A stretch of 64,000 nt of DNA from Abditibacterium sp. (GCA_030448265.1 JAUJNG010000018.1:62001-126000); one strand, 5' to 3'; numbered from the stretch's first letter, positions 25,787 to 35,384 are shown. Notes: generated by a model not told the origin, from the sequence alone. Program-made: numbers and translations.

Positions 25787-27431
25787 ATGCCGTCTCACCA
25801 CTTTCGCTCGCTTTTGCTGCTTGGCGGCGCGCTCAGCGCTTCGTCCCTCGCACGCGCAGAGGAAACGCCGGAAAACGCGCCGCGCCCGCTCACTCAGCGT
25901 GAATTTGCCGACGCCGCAACGGCGGAGCTTGGATTTTTGGCCTCGCTGCGGCAATGGCGCGAAACGCTGCGCGGGGGCGGCGCCGCGCCGCGCCGCGATT
26001 TTTCCGGCGCGGCGATTTTCGGGGAAAAAATTACGGTTTCGCTGGGCCGCGTCGATGCGCCCACGCTGCGAAACGGCACCGGCCTCGCGGCGCGCTGGAA
26101 CGGCCTCGAAATCGGCACGACGGCACAGCCCGAAGCCGTGAGCCAGGCGCTGGCGCGTTTCGATGCGCTGATGCTGGGCGAAAAAGTCGCCGTTCCCGAC
26201 CAGACCGAGATGACGTGGCTGCGGGCGCGGCCCCTTCAGTCGCCAGACGCCGAGGTAGAACTCTCGCTGGCGCGCGGGCAGCGCGATATGCGCGCCGGAG
26301 ACGGTGAGGAATGGCGCGCGGGCACGTTCGCGGGCGCCAGGGCGCGTCTCAATTTGCCCGCGAAGTGGTCGCTGCGCGGCGATTTGACGCACGCTCAACT
26401 CGAAGATCAAAACGCCGCGATTTCGTGGGGCGTCGATGCGGCGGGGCCGGTTTCGCATCCCTTTGGCGTGGCGCGCGCGTCTGGGCTGGCGCGATGTCGA
26501 TGCCGGTTTCGCCACGCTTTCCGATTCCAAAGGTGCGCTCGGCGGCAGCAACGGCGCGCTCGAAATCGCTCAGGACGTGGCGCTTGGCCCCGTTGCGGGC
26601 AGCCTGAAATTGAGTGCCGATGAACGCCAGCGCGACCTCTCTCCAACGGCGCGCGCGGGTGAAGAAACCGAGGCCCAGCGCGCTCGAAGCGAGGCGCAGA
26701 TGCGCTTCAAAGTCACGCCCAATCTCTCGCTTCTGGCAAACGGCCAGTGGCAGCTTGATGCCGCGACGCGCCTTTCGAGCGCGCCCAATGACGAACTGGC
26801 GCCGACCGAGACGGCGCGTGACTGGGCGCAGCAGGCGACGGGTGATGTGGGTGTGGAATGGAAACTTTCGCCCGCGCTTTCGTTGTCGGTTTCGGCGGGC
26901 GCCTCGCGTCGTCAGGCGCTGGCGGCGAACGGAATCCCGAATGGGGGCGCCGCGACCGAGGAAGAGCGCCGCGCGCTTGAAGTGCGCCATCGCGCGGGAG
27001 ACGCCGATTTTCGCGTTCGTCTGGCGCAGCGCGCGCGCCGCGACGACCTCCTCGCTGCGGGCGCGCCCATTTCACAGTGGCGCGTGGAAGCCGCGCATCC
27101 TCTGGTCGGGGGAATGCGCCTGAAAACCATCCTCGATGTCGCGGACGATGCCAAAAATGGGCAAAACGCGCACAGCATCGAGGCGCAACTGCAACTGGCG
27201 CGGGCGGCGCGTTTCGATGCGCGTTATCGGCGGGGCGATTTGCCGCAGGGCTTGCTCGGCAGCGAGTGGAAATCGGCTTTTGACACTCCCCAGAGCGCCA
27301 CGCAGCAATGGGGCGCGCGTTTCAACGCGGGCAGCGCCGCAGGCGGCACCGGACTGGGACTGGCGCTCGAATACGCGCGCAACGCCGGTTCCAACCCCGA
27401 TTCGTGGCGCGTCGGCGTGCAGATCAAATAG
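25787..27431 (+). pseudogene. Predicted outer-membrane beta-barrel-like protein, interrupted by a frameshift near 26475
   Basis: From ATG 25787 a signal peptide (LLLLGGALSASSLARA) and about 230 coherent residues are read in one frame up to SWGVDAAGPVSHPFGVARA. The coherent sequence then continues in another frame from LGWRDVDAGFATLSDS to the stop at 27431. The switch falls in a GCGCGCGCG run at 26469-26479. The joined product would be about 547 residues with amphipathic beta-strands and alternating polar/hydrophobic runs (SLSVSAGASRRQAL, ARFDARYRRG) suggesting an outer-membrane barrel. It may be a true frameshift, a phase-variable tract or a sequence error. Family unknown. Confidence 0.65.
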
Positions 27432-27461
27432 GCCGATGAGCGCCGCGCCTAAAACAATCGG

Positions 27462-27665
27462 GCTTTCCCCGTCGCTTCGCTCCGGCCCTCACCCGCCGCT
27501 TCGCGGCACCCTCTCCCGCAAGCGGGAGAAGGACACACTGTCACTTTCGTGATCGCACTGGAACTAACTGCTCGGTTCAAATTGGGCGCGTTCTCCTTCT
27601 CCCGCTTGCGGGAGAGGGTGCCGCGAAGCGGCGGGTGAGGGCCGGAGCGAAGCGACGGGGAAAGC
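27462..27665. repeat. Hairpin with 72-bp perfect arms
   Basis: Arms 27462-27533 and 27594-27665 are identical reverse complements over 72 bp. Sequence type as at 17582 (GTCGCTTCGCTCCGGCCCTC), with a similar loop beginning CACACTGTCACTTTCGTGA. Confidence 0.97.
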
Positions 27666-27716
27666 TCGCCACAAACGGGTAAAACTTCCCCCTGCCGCCG
27701 AACTCCAACCCAATTC

Positions 27717-28919
27717 ATGCCCGCCACCTTTGCGCCTCGTCCCGTTCGCATCGCGCGCGTCATCACGCGGTTGGGCGTGGGCGGGGCGGCGCTTCATGTC
27801 GCGCTGCTGTCGCGCCACCTCGACTCAGACGAATTTCCCACCCGACTTTTCGCGGGGCGGGGCGACGCCATTGAAGGCGATATGCTCGCCTTGCGCGGCG
27901 AAAGCGGCATTCAGGTGCAAACCGTGCCCTCGCTGCGCCGCGACGCCGCGCCCGCGCGCGATTTGCGCGCGCTGCGCGATTTAAGGCGCCATTTTCGTCG
28001 TTTTCGACCCGATTTGGTCGACACCCACCTTTCCAAAGCCGGTTTTTTGGGTCGCCTGGCCGCGAAAATGGCGCGCGTGCCCGCCATCACGCACACCTTT
28101 CACATCAACATTTTCGGCGGCTACGTGTGGAATCCGCTCGAACTCGCGGCTTATCGCCAATTGGAAATCGCCGCCGCGCGCTGGAGCGACCGGCTCATTT
28201 GCCTTTCCGACGAACTGGGAGACGAACTTTTGGGCTGCGGCATCGGGAATCGCGCGCAGTTTCGCACCATTCATCTGGGCGTCGAACTGGCGCCGTTTGA
28301 GCCGGCACCGGCCAAAATCGCCGCCGCGCGAACCGAGTTGCGCCGCGAACTGGGTCTGGAAGACGACGCGATTCTCATCGGCCATATTTCGCGTCTGGCG
28401 CCGGTCAAATCGGTCAAAACTTTTGTTCAGGCCGCCGCGATTCTGCACCGTTCGCGGCCCGATGTCACGTTTTTGGTGATTGGCGAGGGCGAAACCCGCG
28501 GGCGGCTCGAAGCGTTGGCGCGCGAGCTGAATCTGGGCCAAAGCCTGCGTTTTCTGGGCCTGAGAAGCGACATCGCACGCCTCAATCTCGCGCTCGATGC
28601 CGTTGCCCTCACTTCGCTTCAGGAAGGCACGCCGATTTCGATTATCGAAAGTCTGGCGGCGGCGCGGCCCGTGGTGGCCAGTGATGTCGGCGGGGTTTCG
28701 CGGCTCATCGAAAGGGAAAAAACCGGAATTTTGACGCCGCCCAACGATCCCGCGAGCGTGGCGCGAGCGCTGGAGCGGGTTCTGGCCGCGCCGGAATGGG
28801 CCGCGCGTCTGGGCCGAAACGGGCGCCAGAAAATGCAGCGCGAATTCGATGTTTCACGGATGATCGCCGAGCATCGCGCGCTTTATCTTGAGGTCGCGCG
28901 CGAAAAAATCCGGCAGTAG
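27717..28919 (+). CDS. Glycosyltransferase family 4 (GT-B fold)
   Basis: 400 residues. The N-terminal Rossmann half opens with 'RIARVITRLGVGGAALHVALL' and contains VDTHLSKAGFLGRLAA. The C-terminal nucleotide-sugar half has LIGHISRLAPVKSVKTFVQAA, VTFLVIGEGETRGRLE, the retaining-enzyme E-x7-E region EGTPISIIESLAAARPVVASDVGG, and a typical closing helix. GT4 enzymes add sugars to lipid carriers or surface polysaccharides; donor and acceptor cannot be read. It stands alone between two hairpin-rich junctions, so no pathway partner is evident. Start ATG 27717; no strong Shine-Dalgarno. Confidence 0.9.
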   Translation: MPATFAPRPVRIARVITRLGVGGAALHVALLSRHLDSDEFPTRLFAGRGDAIEGDMLALRGESGIQVQTVPSLRRDAAPARDLRALRDLRRHFRRFRPDLVDTHLSKAGFLGRLAAKMARVPAITHTFHINIFGGYVWNPLELAAYRQLEIAAARWSDRLICLSDELGDELLGCGIGNRAQFRTIHLGVELAPFEPAPAKIAAARTELRRELGLEDDAILIGHISRLAPVKSVKTFVQAAAILHRSRPDVTFLVIGEGETRGRLEALARELNLGQSLRFLGLRSDIARLNLALDAVALTSLQEGTPISIIESLAAARPVVASDVGGVSRLIEREKTGILTPPNDPASVARALERVLAAPEWAARLGRNGRQKMQREFDVSRMIAEHRALYLEVAREKIRQ

Positions 28920-29053
28920 AAGCCCATGATGCGGGTTTGGGGAAGAACCAGAAGGGCCAAAACCACGAAGCCGGAGTTTGACTCCCACGCCCGACACCAA
29001 GTCGTCGCAGAAGATTAAAATCTTCTCAACCCCTCGATTTCTTCCCCAACGCC

Positions 29054-30727
29054 ATGGAATTCTTTCGCAATCTGTTTTCCAACACCGGTTTCATCCCGCG
29101 CGCCATTTGCGGGGACTGGACGCCCGAACTGATTCGGCTCCACAACGTATCCGATTTTTTCATCTGGACGGCCTACATCGCCATTCCTCTGGTTTTGGTC
29201 AGGTTCGCTTACAGCAAAAGGCGCGAACTGCCGTTTCGCCAGTTGTTCTGGCTGTTTGGAATTTTCATTCTGGCCTGCGGGACGACGCATCTGCTCGACA
29301 TCGTGATGTTCTACAACCCGCTTTACCGCTTGTCGGGACTGGTCAAGATGATCACCGCCGCCGCGAGCTGGGGAACGGTGATTTCGCTCTTTCACGTCGT
29401 GCCGCATGCGCTCAAAATGCGCTCGCCCGACGATTTAGAGCGCGAAATCGAGCAGCGCCGCAACGCCGAAACCGCGCTGCAAACCTCGAACGAACAACTC
29501 GAAATGCGCGTGGCGCAGCGCACCACCGAACTGGAAAAAATCGCCGCCGAACTGCGCGCCAGTGAAGCCGGTTTTCGGCTTTTGACCGAAGTCATGCCGC
29601 AAATCGTGTGGACGGCGCGACCCGACGGGTTTCTGGATTATTACAACCAGCGCTGGGTCGATTACACCGGAATGAGCGTGGAACAAACTCAGGGCTGGGG
29701 CTGGCAGCCGGTTTTGCATCCCGACGACGTGGCGCCGTGCCTCGACGCCTGGACTCACTCCACGCGAACCGGCGAGCCTTATGAAATCGAATATCGCTTC
29801 AAACGGGCCTCGGACGGCGCTTATCGCTGGCATCTGGGCCGCGCCCTGCCACTGCGCGACGAAGCGGGAAATATCGTCAAATGGTTCGGCACCGGCACCG
29901 ACATCGACGACCAGAAGCGCGCGCAGGAGGAACTCGAAGAACGGGTGCGGCAGCGCACCGCGCAGCTCGAAGCAGCGAGCGAAATCCAGGGGCGTCTGCT
30001 GGCCGAACTGGAGCGCTCCAACACGGAACTGCAAAATTTCGCGTCGGCGGCCTCGCACGATTTGCAGGAGCCTTTGCGCGCCATTCAAACCTTCGGCGAC
30101 CGCCTGCAAACCAGACACGGCGCGTCGCTGGACGAGGAAGGCCAGGATTATCTGGAGCGAATGCTGGGCGCGGCCACGCGAATGCGCTCGCTGATCGTGG
30201 ATTTGCTGGCCTATTCGCGCGTCACCTCTAAAGCGAGCGCCTTTTCCGAGGTGAATCTCGCAGCGACGATGCGCGGCGTGGCCGCCGACCTGGCGCAGCG
30301 TCTCGAAGAAAGCGGCGGGCGCATCGAAGTGGGCGCGCTGCCCACCATTGTGGCCGACGCGACGCAAATGCGCCAGTTGTTCCAAAACCTGGTCGTCAAC
30401 GGCCTAAAATTTCATCGCGAAGAGGTGCCGCCGGTGGTTTCGGTTCGCCAGGAGGAGGATGCTTCGCTCGCGGAAAACTTTTGCCGCATCGTGGTCGAGG
30501 ACAACGGCATCGGCTTCGAGGCGCAATATGGCGAGCGCATTTTCGCGCCCTTCGAGCGCCTTCATACGCGGCGCAAATACGAGGGCACCGGCATCGGTCT
30601 GGCGATTTGCCGTAAAATCGTCGAGCGGCACGGCGGCAGTATCGTTGCCCAAAGTGTGGTGGGCCAGGGAACGCGATTTTTGATCACCCTGCCCCTGCAC
30701 GCACAAGCGGGGACGATCAGCGCGTAG
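29054..30727 (+). CDS. Histidine kinase with an ethylene-receptor-like N-terminal sensor
   Basis: 557 residues. Residues 19-120 hold three hydrophobic helices that follow the plant ETR1 ethylene-binding domain: SDFFIWTAYIAIPL with Asp34, Tyr41 and Pro45 at the ETR1 D25/Y32/P36 spacing, and ACGTTHL with Cys75 and His79 at the spacing of the Cu(I)-binding C65/H69 pair. Then a coiled coil, a PAS fold at about 170-295 (VMPQIVWTARPDGFLDYYN; HPDD), a second coiled coil, HisKA of the phytochrome-like group (ASHDLQEPLRAI) and HATPase_c (FQNLVVNGLKFH; DNGIGFE; GTGIGLAICRKIVERHGG). Bacterial proteins of this type can bind ethylene with copper. It is followed by a stand-alone response regulator, its likely partner. 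Confidence 0.93.
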   Translation: MEFFRNLFSNTGFIPRAICGDWTPELIRLHNVSDFFIWTAYIAIPLVLVRFAYSKRRELPFRQLFWLFGIFILACGTTHLLDIVMFYNPLYRLSGLVKMITAAASWGTVISLFHVVPHALKMRSPDDLEREIEQRRNAETALQTSNEQLEMRVAQRTTELEKIAAELRASEAGFRLLTEVMPQIVWTARPDGFLDYYNQRWVDYTGMSVEQTQGWGWQPVLHPDDVAPCLDAWTHSTRTGEPYEIEYRFKRASDGAYRWHLGRALPLRDEAGNIVKWFGTGTDIDDQKRAQEELEERVRQRTAQLEAASEIQGRLLAELERSNTELQNFASAASHDLQEPLRAIQTFGDRLQTRHGASLDEEGQDYLERMLGAATRMRSLIVDLLAYSRVTSKASAFSEVNLAATMRGVAADLAQRLEESGGRIEVGALPTIVADATQMRQLFQNLVVNGLKFHREEVPPVVSVRQEEDASLAENFCRIVVEDNGIGFEAQYGERIFAPFERLHTRRKYEGTGIGLAICRKIVERHGGSIVAQSVVGQGTRFLITLPLHAQAGTISA

Positions 30728-30748
30728 ATTCGCGGTATATAATTTCTT

Positions 30749-30921
30749 AACCCAAGTTGCTACCTACGGCTGCCAGGAGGCTGAAGCCTCGGCAACCAAA
30801 CCAAGCCTGCCAAACCAAGCCTGCCTTCGCAGGCTACACCTCATCCATAGGCCACGCAGGTGGCCTTGGTTTGGTTGCCGAGGCTTCAGCCTCCTGGCAG
30901 CCGTAGGTAGCAACTTGGGTT
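30749..30921. repeat. Hairpin with 57-bp perfect arms between the kinase and response regulator genes
   Basis: Arms 30749-30805 and 30865-30921 are perfect. Arm type GGCTGAAGCCTCGGCAACC. The loop holds two further small palindromes (GCCTGCCTTCGCAGGC and GGCCACGCAGGTGGCC). Confidence 0.97.
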
Positions 30922-30931
30922 TCTTAAAATC

Positions 30932-31399
30932 ATGAACAGAGAGCAAAAGCCCATCACGATTTTGCTGGCCGACGACAGCGAAGACGACCGCATAATGACG
31001 CGCGAGGCGCTGCGGGAAAGCTACGTCGTCAACGACCTGCGCGAAGTAGAAGATGGCGAAGAGCTTATGGATTACCTGCTGCGTAACGGCCCCTACGCCG
31101 ATCCGAGCACTTCGCCCGTGCCAGGAGTGATTTTGCTCGACCTCAATATGCCCAGAAAAAACGGCCACGAAGCGATCAGGGAAATCAAAGCCCATCCTCG
31201 GCTGCGGCGCATTCCGGTCGTGGTGCTCACCACCTCGCAGGACGAAGAAGACGTGGTGCGCTCCTACGATCTGGGGGTCAATTCCTTTATCACCAAGCCG
31301 GTGACCTACGCGGGCATGGTGAGGGTGATGAGGGCTTTCGGCCAATACTGGATTGAGATCGTGGCGGTTCCCCCCGCCAATGAGGATGAATTGGAATGA
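30932..31399 (+). CDS. Single-domain response regulator (Rcp1-like)
   Basis: 155 residues, one REC domain: acidic pocket Asp14/Asp15, phospho-accepting Asp70 in LLDLNMP, Thr100/Thr101, and Lys122 in ITKPV. The 'DLREVEDGEELMDYLLRNGPY' stretch is typical of Rcp1-type regulators that partner phytochrome-like kinases, which fits the kinase upstream. No output domain. The stop overlaps the start of the hybrid kinase gene by 4 nt (ATGA), so the two are translationally coupled. Confidence 0.92.
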   Translation: MNREQKPITILLADDSEDDRIMTREALRESYVVNDLREVEDGEELMDYLLRNGPYADPSTSPVPGVILLDLNMPRKNGHEAIREIKAHPRLRRIPVVVLTTSQDEEDVVRSYDLGVNSFITKPVTYAGMVRVMRAFGQYWIEIVAVPPANEDELE

Positions 31400-34257
31400 G
31401 CGCCAACGCCCTGAGCGAGGCCCAACTCTCGCGCGTGCTGATAGTGGACGACAACGAGGACGATGTTCTCATCGTGCGCGATTTGCTGGCGGAGATTACC
31501 ACGCGCCACTTCGATTTGCAGTGGGCCCCAAGCTACGACGCCGCGCGTGAGGCGCTTAGCGGTCACGCGCCCGATATTTGTCTGGTCGATTACCGCCTGG
31601 GAGAGCATTGCGCCATCGACCTTCTCCAGGAGTTTTCCGGCGGCGCGGTGCCGTTCGTGCTTTTGACCGGCGTCGAAGACTACGAAGCCGACGCGGCGGC
31701 CACCAGAGCCGGCGCTGCCGATTATCTGGTCAAGGCCCACATCAACGCGCCGCTTTTGGAGCGTTCGATTCGCTACGCCATCGAGCGCAAACGCTCCCAG
31801 CAAAGCGTGCTGGCTTCGGAACTGCGCTATCGTCGGCTTTTTGAATCGGCGCGCGACGGGATTTTGATTCTCGATGCCGCGACGCGCAAAATCACCGATG
31901 TCAATCCCTACATGACCGAACTGCTGGGGTTTTCGCGCGCTGAATTTCTGGGCAAAGAACTCTGGGAAATCGGCTTGCTGGGCGATGCGCGCGCCAGCGC
32001 CGAAGCGTTTCGGCAGTTGCAGGCCGATGGCTTTATCCGCTATGAAGACCTGCCCCTGGAAACCAAGGCGGGCGGGCGCTGGGATGTCGAGTTCGTCTCC
32101 AACGTTTACGGGCAGAATGGCCATCAGGTGATTCAATGCAACATTCGCGACATCACCGAGCGCAAGCGGGCCGAAAACGCCCTGCGCGTCAGCGAAGCGC
32201 GCTTTCAAAGCATCGTGGCCAACGTGCCAGGCACGGTTTATCAGTTCGTTTTGGGGCCCGACGGCTCGGTTGAGATTCCTTTTGTCAACGAGGGCTGCCG
32301 CGAACTTTTTGGGGTGGAGCCGGAAGAGATCCAGCGCCATGCCTGCCTTGTGATGGAGGCGATTCACCCCGCCGACCGCCCCGAAACCCAGCGCCTGATG
32401 GCGAAGTCGGCCCAAACTCTGTCGCCCTGGCGCTGGGAGGGGCGCATCAAACTGCCTTCGGGAAAGACCAAATGGATTCAGGGCGCCTCGCGTCCCAGGC
32501 GTCTGCCCGATGGCGGCACGCTGTGGGACGGCCTGCTCATCGACATCACGGCGCGCAAAGAGGCCGAAGAGGAACGCGACCGCTTTTTCACGCTTTCGCT
32601 CGATATGCTGGCCATCATGGGCGCCGACGGCTCTTTTAAACGCCTCAATCCAGCTTTTGAGGCCACGCTGGGCTTTTCCAACGCCGAACTGATGGCCAGG
32701 CCGTTTGTCGAGTGGGTGCATCCCGACGACCGCGCCGCCGCGCGGAAAAACCTTGAAAAAATGGAAAGTGGCCTCAGCGCCAGGTTTGAAAACCGCTATT
32801 TGTGCCGCGACGGGAGCTACAAATGGCTGTCGTGGCGCACCATGCCTTTCGAAGACCTCTGTTATGCGGTCGCCCACGACGTTTCCAAAGTCAAGCGCGC
32901 CGAAGCCGCGCTGCACAAGGCCAACGACGAGTTGGAACTGCGCGTCATCGAACGCACGGCGGAACTGGCCAAGGCCAACCAAAGCCTGAGCGCCGAGATC
33001 GCCGAACGGCAGATGGCGATGGGCGCGCTGCGCGAGGCGATGGGCGCGCTTCAAAAAGCCAAAGCCGAAGAAGATCAGGCCCGCGAAGCCGCCGACGCCG
33101 CCAATCGCGCCAAAAGCGAATTTCTCTCGCGCATGAGCCACGAACTGCGAACCCCGCTCAACGCGATTCTGGGTTTCGGCCAGATTTTGCAGATGCGCTC
33201 TCTGGGGCCCAAAGAAAGCGAGGGCGTCGCGCAGATTCTGCGCGCCGGACGCCATTTGCTGCAGCTCATCAACGAAGTTCTCGACATCGCGCGCATCGAA
33301 GCGGGCCATCTTTCGCTGTCGCGCGAACCGCTCGAAGTCGCCGCCGCGCTGCGCGAATCGCTCGACCTGGTGCGCCCTCTCGCGGCGGCCCAAAACATCG
33401 AACTGGTCAACACTTGCGATGGAGACAGCGCCCAGACGTGCCACGTTCTGGCCGACCGCCAGCGTTTGCATCAGGTGCTGATTAACCTGCTCTCCAACGC
33501 CGTCAAATACAATCGCGCAGGCGGCAGCGTGACGCTGCGCTGCACACTTCCCGAGACAGATTTTTCCCCCTCGCGCCTGCGGATTGAAGTCATCGATTCC
33601 GGCTATGGCCTGGCGCCCGAAGCCTTGGAAAAGCTGTTCGTGCCCTTCGAGCGCCTGGGCGCCGAGCGCAGCGCCATCGAGGGCACCGGCATCGGCCTGG
33701 CGCTGTGCAAGCGCCTCATCGAAGCGATGGAAGGCCGCATCGGCGTCCAGAGCGAACCCCAAATCGGCAGCACGTTCTGGGTGGAACTTCCGCTCGCCGA
33801 GCGGACTTCGATGTCGCTTCACCCGCTCGATGAAGACCCCGCTTTGCCCCTCACGCTGCAAGACATCGCCCTCGCGACCCAGCCGGCGACCCTGCTTTAC
33901 ATCGAGGACAACGTGTCCAATCTCAAGGTCATCGAGCGCCTTCTGGCCGATTTCCCGCACTTCCGGCTCCTCACCGCGATGCAGGGCGGATTGGGAATCG
34001 AATTGGCGCAGCAGCACCGGCCCGATCTGATTCTTCTGGACATCCATCTGCCCGACATTCTGGGCGACGAAGTGCTGTCTCGCTTACAATCTTGTGCGGC
34101 GACCCGCGATATCCCCGTGCTGATTTTGAGCGCCGACGCCACGCAAAAGCGCATCGACAAGCTGCTCCAGGCCGGAGCCGCGAACTACTTGGCCAAACCG
34201 CTCGACATTCGAGAGTTGTTGCGCGTCGTCGAAGAAATTTTAAGGAAACGAACCTAA
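31396..34257 (+). CDS. Hybrid histidine kinase, REC-PAS-PAS-PAS-HisKA-HATPase-REC
   Basis: 953 residues, no membrane segment, so cytoplasmic. Order: REC at about 12-130 (LIVDDNEDD; CLVDYRLGEH); three PAS domains at about 145-260, 270-390 and 400-520 (DGILILDAATRKITDVN; VPGTVYQFVLGPDGSVE; LDMLAIMGADGSFKRLN), each with a PAC-like end; a coiled coil; HisKA with SRMSHELRTPLNAILGF; HATPase_c with LINLLSNAVKYN and GTGIGLALCKRLIEAMEG; and a C-terminal REC near 830-950 (YIEDNVSNL; LILLDIHLPD; LAKPLD). The N-terminal REC suggests input from another kinase, such as the one two genes upstream. The next gene starts 3 nt after the stop. Confidence 0.95.
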   Translation: MSANALSEAQLSRVLIVDDNEDDVLIVRDLLAEITTRHFDLQWAPSYDAAREALSGHAPDICLVDYRLGEHCAIDLLQEFSGGAVPFVLLTGVEDYEADAAATRAGAADYLVKAHINAPLLERSIRYAIERKRSQQSVLASELRYRRLFESARDGILILDAATRKITDVNPYMTELLGFSRAEFLGKELWEIGLLGDARASAEAFRQLQADGFIRYEDLPLETKAGGRWDVEFVSNVYGQNGHQVIQCNIRDITERKRAENALRVSEARFQSIVANVPGTVYQFVLGPDGSVEIPFVNEGCRELFGVEPEEIQRHACLVMEAIHPADRPETQRLMAKSAQTLSPWRWEGRIKLPSGKTKWIQGASRPRRLPDGGTLWDGLLIDITARKEAEEERDRFFTLSLDMLAIMGADGSFKRLNPAFEATLGFSNAELMARPFVEWVHPDDRAAARKNLEKMESGLSARFENRYLCRDGSYKWLSWRTMPFEDLCYAVAHDVSKVKRAEAALHKANDELELRVIERTAELAKANQSLSAEIAERQMAMGALREAMGALQKAKAEEDQAREAADAANRAKSEFLSRMSHELRTPLNAILGFGQILQMRSLGPKESEGVAQILRAGRHLLQLINEVLDIARIEAGHLSLSREPLEVAAALRESLDLVRPLAAAQNIELVNTCDGDSAQTCHVLADRQRLHQVLINLLSNAVKYNRAGGSVTLRCTLPETDFSPSRLRIEVIDSGYGLAPEALEKLFVPFERLGAERSAIEGTGIGLALCKRLIEAMEGRIGVQSEPQIGSTFWVELPLAERTSMSLHPLDEDPALPLTLQDIALATQPATLLYIEDNVSNLKVIERLLADFPHFRLLTAMQGGLGIELAQQHRPDLILLDIHLPDILGDEVLSRLQSCAATRDIPVLILSADATQKRIDKLLQAGAANYLAKPLDIRELLRVVEEILRKRT

Positions 34258-34260
34258 TAT

Positions 34261-35319
34261 ATGCCCAGAGAAAGCTATCAGACCGCTAAATTTATGATTG
34301 TCGATGATGAAATCGCCAATATCCGCGTTTTGGAACATCTCCTCGATGCCTGGGACTGCCCCAACGTCCAGAGCACGACCGATCCGACCCAGGCTTTAGC
34401 GCTTTATTCGCAGTTTCAACCCGACATCGTGCTGCTCGATTTGATGATGGCGCGCCTGGACGGTTTCGGGGTGATGCAGCAGCTGCAAACCGTCATCCCC
34501 GAACACGATTATCTGCCCATTCTGGTGCTGACCGCCGATGTGACGCCCGAAATCAAACATCGCGCGCTCGCGCTGGGCGCCAAAGATTTCGTGACCAAGC
34601 CGTTCGATATCGCCGAACTGTCGCTGCGGATTCAAAACCTGCTCGAAACTCGCTTTTTGCACCGCCAGCTCCAAAACCAGAACGCCATTTTGGAAGGCCG
34701 CGTTGAGGAGCGCACCTATCAGCTCAAAATTGCCGAAATCGAAACCATCGAGTGCCTGGCTCTGGCCGGCGAATACCGCGACGACGATACCGGCCAGCAC
34801 GCCCAGCGCGTGGGCATCACGGCGGCGCGCCTCGCCCTTCACATCGGGATGTCGCCGCCCGAAGCCGAGCTGATTCAGCGCGCCGCGCCGCTCCACGATG
34901 TCGGCAAAATCGGCATCGGCGACCACATCCTGCTCAAACCCGCCCGCCTCACAATGGAAGAGTTCGACGCCATGAAAGCGCACTGCGCCATCGGCCATCA
35001 AATTCTCTCGCGCCATCACACGCCGCTTTTGCAGCGCGCCGCCGACATCGCGCACTGCCACCACGAACGCTGGGACGGTTCGGGCTATCCCCAGGGCCTG
35101 CGCGGTGAAGACATTCCCATCGAAGGCCGCCTGGTCGCCATCGCGGACGTGTTCGATGCCCTCACCCACGAGCGGCCCTACAAAAAAGCCTGGCCCCTCG
35201 AAGAAGCCGCCACGGAAATCCAAAATCAGTCGGGACGCCAGTTCGACCCGCGCTTAGCGGAAACTTTCGGCTCCCACCTTGAGTCGATTTGCGATTTTTC
35301 TCTCTATCCTGAATCGTGA
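34261..35319 (+). CDS. Response regulator with HD-GYP cyclic-di-GMP phosphodiesterase output
   Basis: 352 residues. REC domain at 10-125 with phospho-accepting Asp60 (VLLDLMMARLDG) and Lys113 (VTKPF). A short coiled coil leads to an HD-GYP domain at about 160-345 with His212-Asp213 in LHDVGKIGIGD, HCHHERWDGSGYPQGL containing the GYP triad (275-277), and IADVFDALTHERPYKK. HD-GYP enzymes degrade cyclic-di-GMP to pGpG or GMP, so phosphorylation by the upstream kinases would plausibly lower cyclic-di-GMP. It ends the signalling run and is followed by a 24-bp perfect stem. Confidence 0.95.
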   Translation: MPRESYQTAKFMIVDDEIANIRVLEHLLDAWDCPNVQSTTDPTQALALYSQFQPDIVLLDLMMARLDGFGVMQQLQTVIPEHDYLPILVLTADVTPEIKHRALALGAKDFVTKPFDIAELSLRIQNLLETRFLHRQLQNQNAILEGRVEERTYQLKIAEIETIECLALAGEYRDDDTGQHAQRVGITAARLALHIGMSPPEAELIQRAAPLHDVGKIGIGDHILLKPARLTMEEFDAMKAHCAIGHQILSRHHTPLLQRAADIAHCHHERWDGSGYPQGLRGEDIPIEGRLVAIADVFDALTHERPYKKAWPLEEAATEIQNQSGRQFDPRLAETFGSHLESICDFSLYPES

Positions 35320-35324
35320 AATCT

Positions 35325-35376
35325 GGCCAATGCGACGAAAAGCAGGGCAAAAGCCCTGCTTTTCGTCGCATTGGCC
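35325..35376 (+). terminator. Perfect 24-bp stem after the signalling operon
   Basis: Arms 35325-35348 and 35353-35376, loop AAAA. It lies 5 nt after the HD-GYP stop. No T run follows, so termination is inferred; it may be another member of the hairpin population. Confidence 0.7.
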
Positions 35377-35384
35377 GTCGATGG

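Noticed and set aside
28920..29053. Possible regulatory element before the ethylene-receptor-like kinase
   Set aside because: Only an AGAAGATT-AATCTTCT palindrome and a short TTGGGGAAGAA/TTCTTCCCCAA pair were seen; neither matches a known riboswitch or the hairpin family.
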